Positions 1 to 12,100 of a DNA stretch of 64,000 nt are shown piece after piece. Both the position numbers and the translations under genes were made by a program. The stretch is from Mycteria americana (lineage: Eukaryota > Chordata > Aves > Ciconiiformes > Ciconiidae). The stretch covers positions 48,967,501 through 49,031,500 of the forward strand of contig NC_134370.1 of the NCBI RefSeq assembly GCF_035582795.1. Direction: 5' to 3'. The notes below the pieces were generated by a model. It saw only the letters and a list, made by a program, of their open reading frames with translations. It searched no databases and had not been told where the DNA came from. The number at the start of each line of letters is the position of its first letter. Within the stretch, counting starts at the first letter, position 1.

Positions 1-3000
1 AGCAGCTGTGAAACAGCGGGTGATATAAAGGCACCAGCTTCCGCAAGCCTGGACTACACAGCATGAAAGATGAGTAAGCACACGAAATGCAGAGGAGATG
101 AATGAGAAGTTGCCCACAAACTTCACATTTTACAGTTATTTTCTGCAAGCTACAGGCTGAAAGACAGTTGACCCTCTTAAAACAAGCAAAAGCCTGACGC
201 TTTACACTGTGAAACATGGAAACAGGGATTTGATTCAGACACTGAACCACTTGAAGCCATGTTACCCAGCTGTCCCTCCTCCAAGGAAGTAACAGCGCTC
301 TCCTCTCTGCTCCCAAGGCCCCACATCCTTTTCCTTTTGGAGGCTTTAGTTGTCAGGACACCCAGTTAAACTTGAGCAATTCTTCTCAACTTGTTTCCTG
401 CTTCAGAGCTAAGGAAGAGCCTGAGCACCTGAAGGCTCTTACTCCTCCAGCTATTCTGTTTCATTTAATAAGTATGTCCAGCCACAAACTTCGTGCTCAC
501 AAGTCAATTATTAGATTGATCTGCAGAATGCCAGCGAGCAGATCTCCATTTGTTGCCCTTCCTACCATTGCCTCCACAAGCGGTAGGGATGCATGATATA
601 ATTTTTCGTGACTTCAAATACCCCAGTGCAGAATAATTTCATGTTTGGACCAAATTGCACTGACAGGAAGATTAAAAGTGTTTTCAAACACAGTGTTTAA
701 TGCAAATACAAAGTTGCTGTCACACTGTGCCAGCTGACAAAGCTGCTGGAAGACTTTGATACAACAGGTTTGTGCAAGAAAGGACATTCTTCCATTTCTT
801 TCTGTTCCCACAGGTTGAAGAAACAAAACAAAATGAGATGTCTCTCTAAATGAGATCAAGGCAAGAGAACTCAAACAAGAATCACCTGGAACTTAACATG
901 GTTGTCTAAATATCACAGTAACTGCCCCAGATATCACCAGTCCTGCAGTCAGCCACCAGTGCACTCAGAGCACTGCCACTGCCTGGGAGATGCATTGAGA
1001 GAAACCTCCAGGATTTTATCATCAATATCTCTAAAGAGGATGGAAGTTTCCAGCCCTGTCTGAAGCTTGCATCAAAGTTTTGGAGGCAGCTGCCACTTAT
1101 AGCAGGTTACTGAATAAATGAAGGCAGTTAATCATCTCTCATTAACCAGTTACAATAAGTAACAGAAAGAAGAGCCAGAGATATGTTTAACAGGACCAAA
1201 CCAGCTTATTTTATACCAAGCTTACTGAACATAGAATCACAGAATCGTATAGGTTGGAAAAGACCTTTAAGATCATCGAGTCCAACTGTAAACCTAACAC
1301 TACCAAGACCACCACCACGTCCCTAAGCAGCTCATCCAAACATCTTTTAAAAACTTCCAGGGATGGCGACTCAACCACTTCCCTGGGCAGCCTGTTCCAA
1401 TGCTTGACAACCCTTTCAGTGAAGTAAAATTTCCTAATATCCAGTCTAAACCTCCCCTGGTGCAACTTGAGGCCATTTCAACATCATGAACAAAGTCTCC
1501 TTAAAAGGCAAAGATCCCCAGTTATGTCAGGATTTACAGAGTACAAAGCACTATATTGCGATCCACAACAAAGACAGACAACCCTGGTGCTCTGCTCAAG
1601 AGATATTCATCAGTGTGACAAGGCTGGGAGGGTGAAGACACTTCTAGTCTTTCAGCAAGATCTCCAGCGCACGTGGAAGGAGATGTCAGCGCCTGCCAGG
1701 CAGGCATACCGTCCCCCCAGCCCTGCACAGCACCAAGCCAGCACATGGATCCAAACCGTGGCAGGGAATGAGCTCATTTAATCAGATTTACTAGACCGGG
1801 GCAATGCTGTCCTACATTGTGAGATGCCATTTTCAAATCGGAGAGACAGGGCTTCGAGGCTCCGGGCAGCAGTAGTTGGAGATTCCTCAAGTCCAGCTGC
1901 TGATGACTGGGGAAATTTTTCTTTAAAAAAAGGACAAAGGTGAACAAAAAACCTCACACTCCCAAAAGGAGGATATAAAACCTGCCAAAAAGACCAGCTG
2001 TAGCTGCGAAGAGCTGTCAGAGAACCACAGGGGCATCCATGGTGCAACGTACATTTGTCCTCATTAAAAAGTAAGCCTGACATCAGTTACCTGTTGTAAA
2101 TTGCGTCCAATCTTTTTTGTTTAAACAGTGAGTAAAGGGCGAGCACAGCCCTGTTCACTCAGATACCAGGGCAGCTATACTGTGCATAAAGCAACAGAAT
2201 ATTTACTTCCTCAGTGCCAAAGCAATAAATCCCTCCAGGAACAGCGACTGTATGTGTAAGCCACCCTACATTCCCCCCCACAGATGGAATATCACAGGAA
2301 CACGGTCACCCAAACCCTTCCCAAGACACACAGGAACACATTAAAATGAAGGTGAGGGAGAGAAAGGATTTTTCTCTTCTGATTTCACTTTGATTCCTCA
2401 AACCACTGAGCCCGATCAACAAACAGTTTTGCTTTGGCTTAGCCATGAAATCAGAGATCAGGAAGTCACGCCTTCCTGCAGATTACATCCCAGTCAAACA
2501 GCAAAGGTAAGGCAGCGTCTGCAGCCGCTCACTGATGAAAGTCAAAGCCCGGACACTCATTTTCACACCACCGCCACGTGAGTCAGGTCCAAGAGACTGT
2601 TCCCAGCCAACTCCCTGTGTAAAGAGCCCATGTTTCAGAGCACAGAGGTTAATCCCATAGAGGAAAAACCCAGTGAAAGTAGACAAAGTCTCCAAGAGCC
2701 TCAAAAGCTTTGGCCACTGAAAATCACAGCCAAAGGACACATTTTGCCTTATAGGCACAGTTTTAAGAGCCGACGCTACAGCATGTTAAAATAGGCCCTA
2801 AAGAGACCCAACAGTCGGTTAGACTGCCATGTAGCGCAGCCAAGAGAGGTCTCTCGCTGGATTATTTTTCATACCTCTACAACTTAAGCATCTGCAACCG
2901 TTTCGACATCCTGCGAGGCAGGGGCATCCCGCTGGCGCTGAAGCCCCCTCCCCAAAGCCTGGAGAGGTGGGGAGCGACCGGGGCTCGAAGCAGAGGACGA

Positions 3001-3408
3001 CGTGAGACCCTCCTCTCACAAGGAGGAGGAGAGAAATGCGGGCTTCGAGCAAGCGACGGCGGGAGGGGCTCCCAGCGCCAGCGGATCCCGGCTGGATCAC
3101 ACTGCTCCTGCCTGACCCCCGGGGTCTGGGCAGCGAGAACCCCCAGCCACGGACAGAGAGGGATAAGTGAGGCGGGGGCAGGACGATCGCGGAGAGCTCG
3201 GGGGTCCCGGCCCCGCAGCACGGCCCGGGGCGGGAGGAGGGGGGGTCGCGGCTCCCTTAAACCCTCCCCCCCTCCCTGATTGGCTGCGGCGGGGAGAAGC
3301 GGTGCCGCCATTGGCCAGCGACGCTTCAGTCAGTGCCACGTCCCGCCGGCGGCGGGCAGGCGAGGGACAGCCAGGGGGAGGAAGGGGTCGCCCGCGCCCG
3401 GTGCCCAC
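1..3408 (-). other. SCAMP2: SCAMP2 intron 1 (partial)
   Basis: This stretch lies downstream, on the minus strand, of the first SCAMP2 coding exon, whose donor is at 3408. I found no further exon with SCAMP2 similarity, so I read it as intron 1, cut by the window edge. It holds one CR1 LINE piece near 1230. From about 2880 upward it becomes GC-rich as it enters the CpG island, and inverted CCAAT boxes (ATTGG) occur near 3279 and 3310. Otherwise I see nothing coding. Confidence 0.75.
1230..1477 (-). mobile_element. CR1 LINE, 3'-end fragment
   Basis: The left edge carries the CR1 terminal octamer type (ATTCTATG/ATTCTGTG on the minus strand), followed inward by the usual CR1 3' sequence. The minus-strand frame reads [20 protein letters not shown] and then a [18 protein letters not shown]-type stretch, the C-terminus of the CR1 ORF2 protein. 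Only about 250 bp remain, the usual 5'-truncated form. It sits in SCAMP2 intron 1 in the same sense as that gene. The right edge, where similarity fades, is approximate. Confidence 0.93.
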
Positions 3409-3465
3409 CTGGAAGGGGTTGATGTCCACCGGGTCGGCGAACGGGTTGGTGTCGAAGCCCGACAT
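3409..3465 (-). CDS. SCAMP2: SCAMP2 first coding exon (secretory carrier membrane protein 2), partial gene
   Basis: The ATG is at 3465 on the minus strand and the exon ends at 3409 before a GTGGGC donor. It encodes 19 residues, MSGFDTNPFADPVDINPFQ, in phase 0. Human SCAMP2 starts almost identically, including the two NPF tripeptides that in this family bind EH-domain endocytic proteins. SCAMP2 is a four-pass membrane protein of the trans-Golgi and recycling pathway, acting in exocytosis and receptor recycling. The membrane segments lie in exons left of the window. The gene is divergent from MPI, with start codons 615 bp apart, as in human. SCAMP1 and SCAMP3 also have NPF-rich N-termini, but the residue match and the MPI neighbour favour SCAMP2. 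Confidence 0.93.
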
Positions 3466-3630
3466 GGGCGCGGTCCCCGCTGCTCCGCGTCTCCCGCTGC
3501 CGCCGCCGCCGCTGCGCCAGGCACTTCCGGGGCAGGCGGGGCGCCTGCGCCGCCAGCCACGTGACTGACCCCCCACCGCGCAGGCGCTTTGACCCCGCCG
3601 GGACGGGCGCTCCCGCGGGGCGGAGCCGCG

Positions 3631-3638
3631 TGACGTCA
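3631..3638. promoter_or_regulatory. Consensus CRE (TGACGTCA)
   Basis: A perfect TGACGTCA palindrome lies 166 bp upstream of the SCAMP2 start codon, within the CpG island. It is the full CREB/ATF site, and a CpG-containing full CRE near a start is often functional. Being palindromic it could serve either gene, but it is closer to SCAMP2. Confidence 0.7.
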
Positions 3639-3653
3639 CAACTGCGGTCACCG

Positions 3654-3961
3654 CCTATAGCGCGGGGGGGGGGGAGGGGTGTTACGCTATAGGCGGGGCT
3701 GCGCTCTACAGGGGGACACCTATAGCGGGGCCTATGGGGGGCGGCGGGGACAGGGACTGCAGGGGGTGTCCCCCTATGGCCCACAGCCCGTCCCCGGTAG
3801 CACGTCCCCTATAGAATACCCCCTATAGAATACGCCCCATAGCGCCCCCTAGACCCCCCTAGAGCCCGCAGAGGTTCCCGCGGGCGGGTAGCGCCGGTGC
3901 TCGGGCCGGGCGCCGCCGGCCGCGCAGCCCCATATGCGCTCCCCTATGGCCGCTATAGGGT
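3654..3961. repeat. Cluster of CCTATAG-type motifs
   Basis: CCTATAG or CCTATGG, on either strand, recurs at 3654, 3687 (reverse), 3719, 3731, 3773, 3808 and 3822, with CCCATAG at 3837 and further copies to about 3960. Two copies lie in a perfect 14-bp tandem (CCCCTATAGAATAC) at about 3806-3833. The motif is AT-containing in an otherwise extremely GC-rich segment. Confidence 0.75.
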
Positions 3962-4080
3962 GCGCGTAGGGCGCTGCCCCGCCCAGCCCGGCCGCGGGAG
4001 GCGGTGCCGCCGCCGGAGCCGCCGCCGCGGGACTACGGCTCCCGGCCTGCCCTGCCGTGCCGTGCCGTGCCCGCCGAGCC

Positions 4081-7000
4081 ATGGCGGAGATCCGCGGTGA
4101 GCGGGGCCCGGAGGGCAGCGGGAGCCGCCCGGGGGGGGCGGCGGGGCGGGGAGCACCCGCGGGCGGGCAGGGCACCTCCCCGGGGGATGTGGGACCCGCG
4201 GGCCCGCAGGCTGTCCCCGGGGGGTGGGCACCCCCGTGGGGATGGGGACCCTGGGCTGGGCGGGCCACCCCCCGGGGACGCCCAGGGCGGTGGGGCCGGG
4301 GCACCGAGACTCCCGCTTGCAGCCGGGGACGGGGACCCCCAAGGGGATGGTTTAAAACTGCGCCCCCCAAATACACCCTCCCTCCCACAGCCCTCGCTCC
4401 CCACCCAGCCCTGGCCCCCTCTCACCCCGCACCGGAGGGCTTGGGGCTGCCCGGCTCACGGCCCCACCGCCGGGGTGCCTGGGAGGGTTTTGGGGGGCAG
4501 AGGGTTATTTCTGCCCCCTCCCCCAGACATTATGGCTTCCCTCCCGCAGTGTTCCCCCTCTCCTGCGCCGTGCAGAGCTACTCCTGGGGGAAGGTGGGGC
4601 TGGAGAGCGAGGTGGCCAAGCTGCTGGCCAGCGGTGACCCCCTGGTCCAGATCCAGCCCGACCAGCCCTACGCGGAGGTGAGTGCCCGGCTGTGCGTCCA
4701 TATGTCTGTCCTGGCTGTGTGTCGATCCCATCCGTGTGTCCATCCAATCCATGTGTCCATCCCAACCGGCTGCGGCTCTCGCCATCCCAGGTCTGGCCGG
4801 CTCGGGGAGGGATGCGGCCCCCTGCCTATCCCTGGTCTCCTGTAGCCCCGGGGGGCTGCGGGGCTGCCTGGGGAGGAGGAGAGGAGAAGCCTGGCATGAC
4901 TCAGCCCCCGAGGGAGCTGCCTTGGCCACATCAGTCGCCTCTGGGGCCAAACAGCCTCGAGAAAAGCCCAAGTCATCCCGTTGGCTGCCCGGCTTAGGGG
5001 TCCGTCTGTCTGTCTGTCTCCCGCAGCTCTGGATGGGCGCGCACCCCCGGGGTGATGCCATCATCCGGGATAACCGCATCCCCCAAAAGACCCTGGGCCA
5101 GTGGATCGCCGACAACCCCGCCTGCCTGGGGGCAAAGGTGAAGGACACCTTCCACGGTTGCCTGCCCTTCCTCTTCAAGGTGCTGTCGGTCAACACCGCC
5201 CTCTCCATCCAGGCGCACCCCAACAAGGTAGGGAGAACCCCGGGGGGGCAGCCCCAGCCAGATCCCGTGCCCCTGGGGAGCTCACCCAGCTCCTCTGCCC
5301 CCCTCTCCAGGAGCTGGCAGCGAAGCTGCATGCCCAGTTCCCCGAGCACTACCCCGATGCCAACCACAAGCCTGAAATGGCCATCGCTCTCACCCCCTTT
5401 GAGGGCTTGTGTGGCTTTCGGCCGGTGGAGGAGATCGTCTCCTTCCTCCAGGGTAAGGATGGCGAGGGAGGGCGGTCGCGAGGTTGGACCCCAATGCCGC
5501 CTTCCCTCCCTGCGGTGGGTGCGGGGTAGGGACGGTGGCTTTGATACCTTGGGATGGGGGTGCTGGGCTCCCCCGTGGTGGCGGCCACCGGGGATGACTT
5601 GGGCTGGCCACCCTGGCAGCTGTCCCCGAGCTGCGGGCGCTGATCGGGGAGGTGGCGGCGGAGCAGCTGGAACGCAGCGGGAGCGATGACCCCCGTGGCG
5701 TCTCGGCTGCTCTCCGCGTCTGCTTCACCCGCCTGATGAAGAGTGAGAAGAAGTTCTTTGTCGACCAGCTGAACATGCTGGTGAAGAGGATCACCCAGGA
5801 AGGTGGGTCCTCTCTGTCCACCGCGGCCCCCCAGAATGCTTTTGAGGGGGCTGTGTTTCGGGGAGGGGACAGGGCACCCCCCCCAGCTCCCTCCCCAGTG
5901 TTGCGCCTGGTCTCTGCCCATGCAGTGGCGGAAGGGAAGGACACGTCGGGGAGCAACGGGGACCTGCTGCTGCGGCTGCACTCCCAGTACCCAGGGGACA
6001 TTGGCTGCTTTGCCATTTATTTCCTCAACCTGGTGAGGCTGGAGCCGGGGGAGGCCATGTTCCTGGGAGCCAATGAGCCCCACGCCTACCTGCAGGGAGG
6101 TGAGCATTGCTGTGGGCTTTCCTCACCCAGGACCTCGCAGGGACTGTCCCCCAGGGTGGCCGTGGTCTCCTGCATAAGATTGGACCCCCCAGGACGTGCA
6201 GGAGGGCTGGGGTGGGCTGACAGTGCTGTCTTGTCCCTGCAGACTGCGTGGAGTGCATGGCGTGCTCGGATAACACAGTGCGCGCCGGGCTCACCCCCAA
6301 ATTCATCGATGTCCTCACCTTGTGTGAGATGCTCAACTACACACCGGCGCCCAGCAGCTCCAAGATCTTCCCGGCTGCGCAGAGCCAGCTCGACCCCAGC
6401 GTCTACCTCTACGACCCACCCGTGCCAGACTTTGCCATCATGAGGATAGAGGTGAGCGGCGATGGGTCCACTTTGGGGATGCAGGGGGGACACCAGCTTT
6501 CCCCCATCTTGGCTGTGCTCTTGGTAGGACATCTTGGTGTTGGCTGGGGTTTTCTTGGGATGGGTTTGCTCGCCCTTGCGGCTACTGGCCCAGGCAGGAT
6601 GGAGGGATGCTTGGGGCTGCTGGTGTCACCCCTGGGAAGCACTGCAGGCTCCTCTCCCTCCCCTGTTCCCCCTGCCCAGAGCTCACTCATCTTCTCCAGC
6701 AGCTCCAGGCAGAGGAGGACCAGGAAGAGGTCTTGGGGGTGCAGCTTGGGTGTCCTCAGCTAAGCTGAGGTCCTTGAGTTTGGGCTGCTGCAGGCACAGG
6801 GTGGCCTGGGCACAGCAAAGGTTGCAGCAGGGTGGGAATGGGGATGACCCCATTCCAGCTCTCCGAAGAGAAGAAAACCTGCAGGAGACTCAAGCCACAG
6901 TGACCCTTTCCATTGCAGATCCCCCCCTCCATCAAGCTGTACCTCGTCTCTGCCGTGGACTCTGCCAGCATCTTGCTGGTGATCCAAGGGACAGCCGTGG

Positions 7001-7137
7001 GCACCTCCACAGCTGCAGCCTCCGAAATGACTCTGCGTCGTGGCTCCGTGCTCTTCATCTCTGCCAACGAGAGCATCTCCCTCCACCTCTCCTCGCCGGA
7101 CGGCATGCTGCTCTTCCGAGCCTGCTGCCTCCTCTGA
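4081..7137 (+). CDS. MPI: MPI, mannose-6-phosphate isomerase (complete, 8 coding exons)
   Basis: Coding exons: 4081-4096, 4550-4677, 5027-5227, 5311-5452, 5620-5802, 5926-6099, 6243-6451, 6919-7137. All introns are GT-AG with consistent phases. The product is 423 aa, the same length as human MPI. The cytosolic zinc enzyme interconverts fructose-6-phosphate and mannose-6-phosphate, feeding GDP-mannose and N-glycosylation. The family's metal ligands are all present: Gln110 and His112 in SIQAHPNK, Glu137 in HKPEM, and His276 in EPHAY. The catalytic Arg295 lies in [13 protein letters not shown]. The cupin-fold C-terminus ends FRACCLL, as in human. The start is taken from [13 protein letters not shown], aligned to human [13 protein letters not shown]. 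Introns are short (83-467 bp). Intron 2 holds a degenerate GTGTCCATCC repeat near 4696-4770. The gene appears intact. Confidence 0.98.
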
Positions 7138-7680
7138 GTGGGACCCGGACACCTTCCCCCATCACTCCACATTCGAGTAGATAGATAGAAACTGGCCTGG
7201 GCAAAGTCGTCTCGCTTGGAAGTTTCCCCTCCATCTATTAAACCTCCAAAACAGCAATTCCACAAATAGACTCCTTGGATGTGGCGTGGAGCAGAGCAGG
7301 CAGAGGAAGAGCATCTCGCCTCGAAGCTCGTTAGCCATGTCCCCATGGCATCATGCCCTCTGGGTGCTGCTAATACCATACAGCGACTCCTTTTATTATT
7401 TTTTCCCCCCCTTCCTTCTCACCAAGAAGCAGCAGGGAGGCCTGAGCTCTGCGCCCTGGGTCTCAAGCATCTCTGCCCGGCTTCTAGGAGCTGCTGCTCC
7501 CCCCTGCGAATGTGATGCTGAGGCTTTCTGCTGCTCCTGGGTGCCTGGTAGGCTCTTCCCGAGCCTGGCTGATGGCAGGCAGCCCTCTGAGCCATGTCAC
7601 CCCTTCCCCAGCTGTAAAAGGGGGCTGCCTGTGGGGGGAGATGGAGCTGGAGAGCCTCCGGTGCTGTGAATAAAGTGGTG
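7138..7680 (+). other. MPI: MPI 3'UTR
   Basis: The stop codon is followed by about 540 bp without other coding signal. ATTAAA lies at 7237-7242 and a canonical AATAAA at 7669-7674, so either could end the transcript. Frames crossing this stretch show no family similarity. Confidence 0.6.
7669..7674 (+). terminator. MPI: MPI polyadenylation signal AATAAA
   Basis: A canonical hexamer on the plus strand lies 532 bp after the MPI stop, followed by GT-rich sequence (GTGGTGACTTTG). It is about 360 bp from the opposing FAM219B signal. ATTAAA at 7237 is an alternative proximal site. Confidence 0.6.
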
Positions 7681-8014
7681 ACTTTGTCCTCGGCACGGGG
7701 CAGCATGGTGTAGGGAGCAGAAGGAGGATGGGGAGAAGCCGTGGTGTTTGCAGGGCTTGGGGACCGGAGATGGAGGCTGGGGGCAGCTCTGGCGTCCCCT
7801 CGGTGCCGGCTGCGGCCTTCCCCACATCGCCCTGTGGCAGCATCAGCCCGGGCAACGTGGCAGCTCTGCAGGGAAACGGGACAATTGGGTAAAATGTGAC
7901 GAGGGAAACCAGATCGCTCTGAAAATGCACCAGGGTCAGTGAAGGAGCCCTCCGGAGTGGGGCTGCTGGGGGGAACGGGGCTCAGCCCCCCGCTACAGCA
8001 CCAACACACCCTCC

Positions 8015-9168
8015 AAGTAATGAGATCCAGTTTATTGAGTGCTCCCTTTAACAAGGAAAATACAAAAAAAAAACCCCTAAAATGAAACAGTTCAAGTCTC
8101 TAGACATGAAATATCTAAATAAGGTTTCTTTATAAGAAGCTGATTGTCCTCTATGTAGTAGAGCAGGACCATGATTTAAGGCAGCTTTTAAGGTTTACAG
8201 CAGGTAGACTCCCCAGCCACCACAAATCCGCACCCAAAAGGAGCTGTGCAGAGCTGGCACGGGGGGGTCTCGGCTGCCCCTCACCTGCATCAAAGCAGCT
8301 TTGGGGAGAACTGGAACAAGCCATTAGCTCCAAACCCAGAACTTAACAGATCCCTTGAGAGGCAGAAAGCGGGGAGGTCCCAGCCCGAGCGGTAGCTGCT
8401 GGTGGATATAACAAATGCAGACGCTTAAAGTTCAGCAGCCTGCCCCAGTCTGCTCCGTTGGTTCCCCCCATCTTCTCTTCTCCATCGGAGCTGCAGTCGT
8501 TGGTTCAGATCAGTCCAGGCTTTGGGAGGAGGGAATCTGGCAGCAATTCATTGCAAGCAGCACGAGATAGGTAAATGAAGCAGCTCTCTGCTAGCCGACC
8601 CCAACCTCACTGCCTTGGCCTCAGCCTGCCAGGGAGGAGGGGTGACTAAAGCAAAAATAAATAGGAAAGTGTCTCAGGGCTGCCCAGCCCGGCCCCACAC
8701 CATGGCAGTTTGACCCCACCATCAACCACCTCTTCATTAGGCAGGGCTGGGGAGGGCAACCCGTGTCCAGGGCCAGGTCCTAATCTTCAACGTGGCCAAT
8801 TAAAGGAGGAAAAGGGGAGGTCAGGCAAACCGAAGAGCATTTGCTGCTGCACCTCCCAATTCCTTCCCTTTATACCCCCATGGAGGTGCCCGGGCTCTGC
8901 CTCTCCTCCCTTCCCACCCCAGCCAGGCAACAGGTCCCATCCAGGCCACCTAAACATCCCCGTGCCACCTCTCCCTGATATTGCTGCATGTAAGGAAAAG
9001 TCCTTTGGGGCTGGTTGGCTGCTGCTGCTCACCACAAGCAGCATCACAGCATCATTCAGTCCTCGTGTCACCATCCCAGCATGGGACACGGACACCAACA
9101 GCCATCCCACAGGACAAAGAAAGTGCTGGCTTTTGACCTGTTCTTGCACGGCCCTGGCCGAGCAGCGT
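8015..9168 (-). other. FAM219B: FAM219B 3'UTR
   Basis: About 1.15 kb between the FAM219B stop codon and its likely polyadenylation signal. I see no other gene in it. The minus-strand frames here end quickly or lack recognisable similarity. Confidence 0.6.
8031..8036 (-). terminator. FAM219B: FAM219B polyadenylation signal AATAAA
   Basis: TTTATT on the plus strand gives AATAAA on the minus strand, about 1.1 kb beyond the FAM219B stop. MPI and FAM219B are therefore tail to tail, with their most distal signals about 360 bp apart. Confidence 0.6.
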
Positions 9169-12100
9169 CTACTGGATGACGCAGGACAGATTTTCTCCGA
9201 AACAACAGGGGCAAGAAGAGGAGGCAATGGGTTTCGGGGGGATGAGATCCAGATCTTCGTCATCGGGGACCTCGTCGAGGTGGTACCCATCCTGCAGCAG
9301 CTGCCGGCTGAGGTCCTGGTTCACCTGCTGGGAGGGGAACAAAGGAGGCAGAGCTGGTTAAAATTAGTCCCAGTTTGGTTAAAATCTAGGTCCCAGGGCT
9401 TGCAAAGGGTAGGGCTGTGAGCAAGAAGGGCATCGCGTCCTCCCTCCAGTGCCTTTGCATGGGGAGAAGCAGCACAACCAGAGCAGAGAAGACAAAAGCA
9501 AAAGACCAAAGAGCTTTTCCTGGGCTGCAGCACCCCAACACACACCCCATGCACCCCAAAACACCCCACGGGCTGTAACACCCTTGTATGATGGAGCTCT
9601 TCAGCTGCCCTGCTGCAGGGTCTGGGGGTAGACGATGCTTTAGGTGCAAAGGGTGAAGCAGTGACAGCCAGCTGGGGCTTGCAAACGGGAGATTTATGTA
9701 TGGCTTCAATGTATCGGGCAGCAGAGGCAGCAGTTTGCAAAGCAGAGCTCTGAGGGATGGACACACGCCATAGTGTGATGCTTCATTTCAGCCCCTATAC
9801 AGACCCTGAGGTGCTAGGGGGGCGAGGGAACCCGCGGGGACCACACCATCAGGGTCAAACCCCTGGACTTGCCTCGGCGGAGGAGTAGCCCGAGGAACAT
9901 CTGGATCCCAGCTCCCCGTCACTAAGAGAAGAAGGAAACGATCAGAGCCAGCTGGGAAGCAGCGTTTTTGCTTGGGATACAGACAAGGGAATCTCGGTGG
10001 GGGGAAAAAGGGAGCCGGCAGCGTAACCCCAAGGGATTTGTTGAATTTGTTAAATTTGGGACAACAGGAGTGTTTCGCTGCTGAGAAGTGCCCAGTGCAA
10101 CTGGGGATGCACTAAAAGTGACAAGGAAAATCAATCCCAAAAAAAAAGCCAGCTCTGAGCCTGCAACACCCCCCACCCAAAATCCTGGGATATTCACCCA
10201 GTCCCCACCTGTCCGAATCGAGGGAAACCAGGTTTTCATCCGCCATCTGGCTGAGTGCCGTGTAGCCCTTGTTAAACTTCACTGACCTGCTGGAAAGCAG
10301 AGGAACGAGCCCATAAGACATTTTGGTGTGGAAATGCAGCCACAGAGCTGACGGACTGAGGAGCCAGGGCAGGAATCCCAGTCCTGAATGTCCGTTCCAG
10401 GACTGTCCGTTCCCACCCAGACATTGTCCAGGACCACCACCAGCTAAGAATAAACTCCACCTAAGCTCTAGGCTACCCGATTAAATCCTTAACACCAAAC
10501 CATCCCCAAAACAAAGAGAAGGAGGAGCATGGCCCCTGCTACAGCAACTCCTAACTTTTGCAGGAAAAATGCTATCTTTTATTATATCGGATGCTTGCTG
10601 GCCACAACAGAGCCAGCAGACTAAAGTCCCAAACTCATTTTTTAATCTCCAAGTTTCCCAGTCTCCTCAAGGAACGTGAAAAATACATCTCAGGAAAATT
10701 AAAACGGGATCAGACCTTTTAGCCGCTGTCTTCGGCTGGTGCGGTGTGGGTCCCCCCAGCAGCCCCTGCCTTCGCAGCGCTGCCTTTGCCAGCTCACGCT
10801 GCCTCTCTGAAAGCCAAGCACAGGGGCAGAGCTAAAAATACCCAAGCGCTCCCCAAGAATCTTTTTGAGGGGGGGGGGGGGCGGGCATCGCAGGTGGGTC
10901 CTAGGGAGAGCATGGGAGCATTGCAGTGCTTTCCATAGGCAGCACCTATGGGTTTTTATGGGTTTTTTTTTTACAGTTTTATCCCACCAAGTAATAAAAA
11001 GGCTTTTGGTCACTCCCGCCCTGGGCAAGAGGCGCAGATGACTCCCCGAATCCCGGCAGAGTCCCTGGGACAACACCGAGCATCACTTACGAAGCTTGGC
11101 GTGAAGGGAGGGAGGCTTGCTCATGATGTACGGTCCCCTTTTCTCCACCACATCTGTCGGCTTGTTCAGCCTCTTGTTTTCAGCCCAAATCAGGTAAAAA
11201 AAGGGAAAGAAGCAAATTTAGTAGCATCTCTCTAAGTGGACGAAGTAAACCAGAGTCATCTCAGAGCATCTGGTCATTCTTGGGATCTCAACGTCAGCGG
11301 GGAAATCTGCTACCACGTCTGCTGGGGAGAGCTGGGAGGGGACAGATCGTCCTCCCCACCCCTGTGCTGCGGCCGGAGGAGGAAGAGGAAAAGGAATAAG
11401 CAGATCTATTAGCAGATGAAGGGATTATTTGGGAATGGCGATGCTAAATTAAAAGCGCACATGGCAACCGGCATTTTATTTGCAAGTCTAACTCCAATAA
11501 TACTCGGGACATGATGCGATAGAGGAGATTTAACCAGCAGGTTCATCAAATAAAATATAAAGATACTTTAATTTCCACGCAGGTTTTGAGCCTTTCAAGC
11601 TTCTCCCCATGCAGTAATAAAACCACATCATTAAAACGAAAGCAGTGTCATATAATCAGGTCTGAGAGTCAGGGCTTTAAGGAAAAGCCTCCCCCATCTG
11701 TAAGGCATTTATCGCCAAGGAGAGCCAGCACTGCTAAATGACAACAGGCAGAAAAAAAGTTCTACAAATATAATAACTAATAAAGAAAATAGAGGAACAG
11801 TCAGAAAATGAGCAGAGAGTCTGTGCAGGAGGGACGGGGACTTAGAGGAAACAGTTAACGAAGAAGCAACGCAGAGGACCTGGGGGGGTGATCGGGCAGC
11901 ACAACCAGGATTAGCGTCAGTGTCTTAAACCGGAATTAGCAGGGCAGAGCCTCACACGCGGGAATAACTCCACGCCCAGGGAGCTGGGGCTGCCCGAGCC
12001 AGCGGCGTGAACCGGGCGGGCAGCGAACTTCTGCCCGCACCCCGTATCCCTCCGTACGTGCTATACCCCTCCGTACGTGCTATACCCCTCCCTGCACGCG

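Larger units (their letters stand above)
3466..4080. promoter_or_regulatory. Bidirectional CpG-island promoter, SCAMP2 (left) and MPI (right)
   Basis: The 615 bp between the two divergent start codons is very GC- and CpG-rich and has no clear TATA box. On the SCAMP2 side, CCGGAAGTG (ETS/GABP type) reads on the minus strand near 3522-3530 and a full CRE lies at 3631. On the MPI side, ACTACGGCTCCCGGCCTGC at 4032-4050 resembles the ZNF143/THAP11 element ACTACAAYTCCCAGCATGC with four substitutions. The middle is filled by CCTATAG-type repeats. Exact transcription starts cannot be read from the sequence. Confidence 0.8.

Noticed and set aside
3097-4845. Several 130-300-codon frames around the SCAMP2-MPI promoter
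   Set aside because: All are Pro/Arg/Gly-rich shadows of CpG DNA; only the short SCAMP2 and MPI exons inside them match known proteins.
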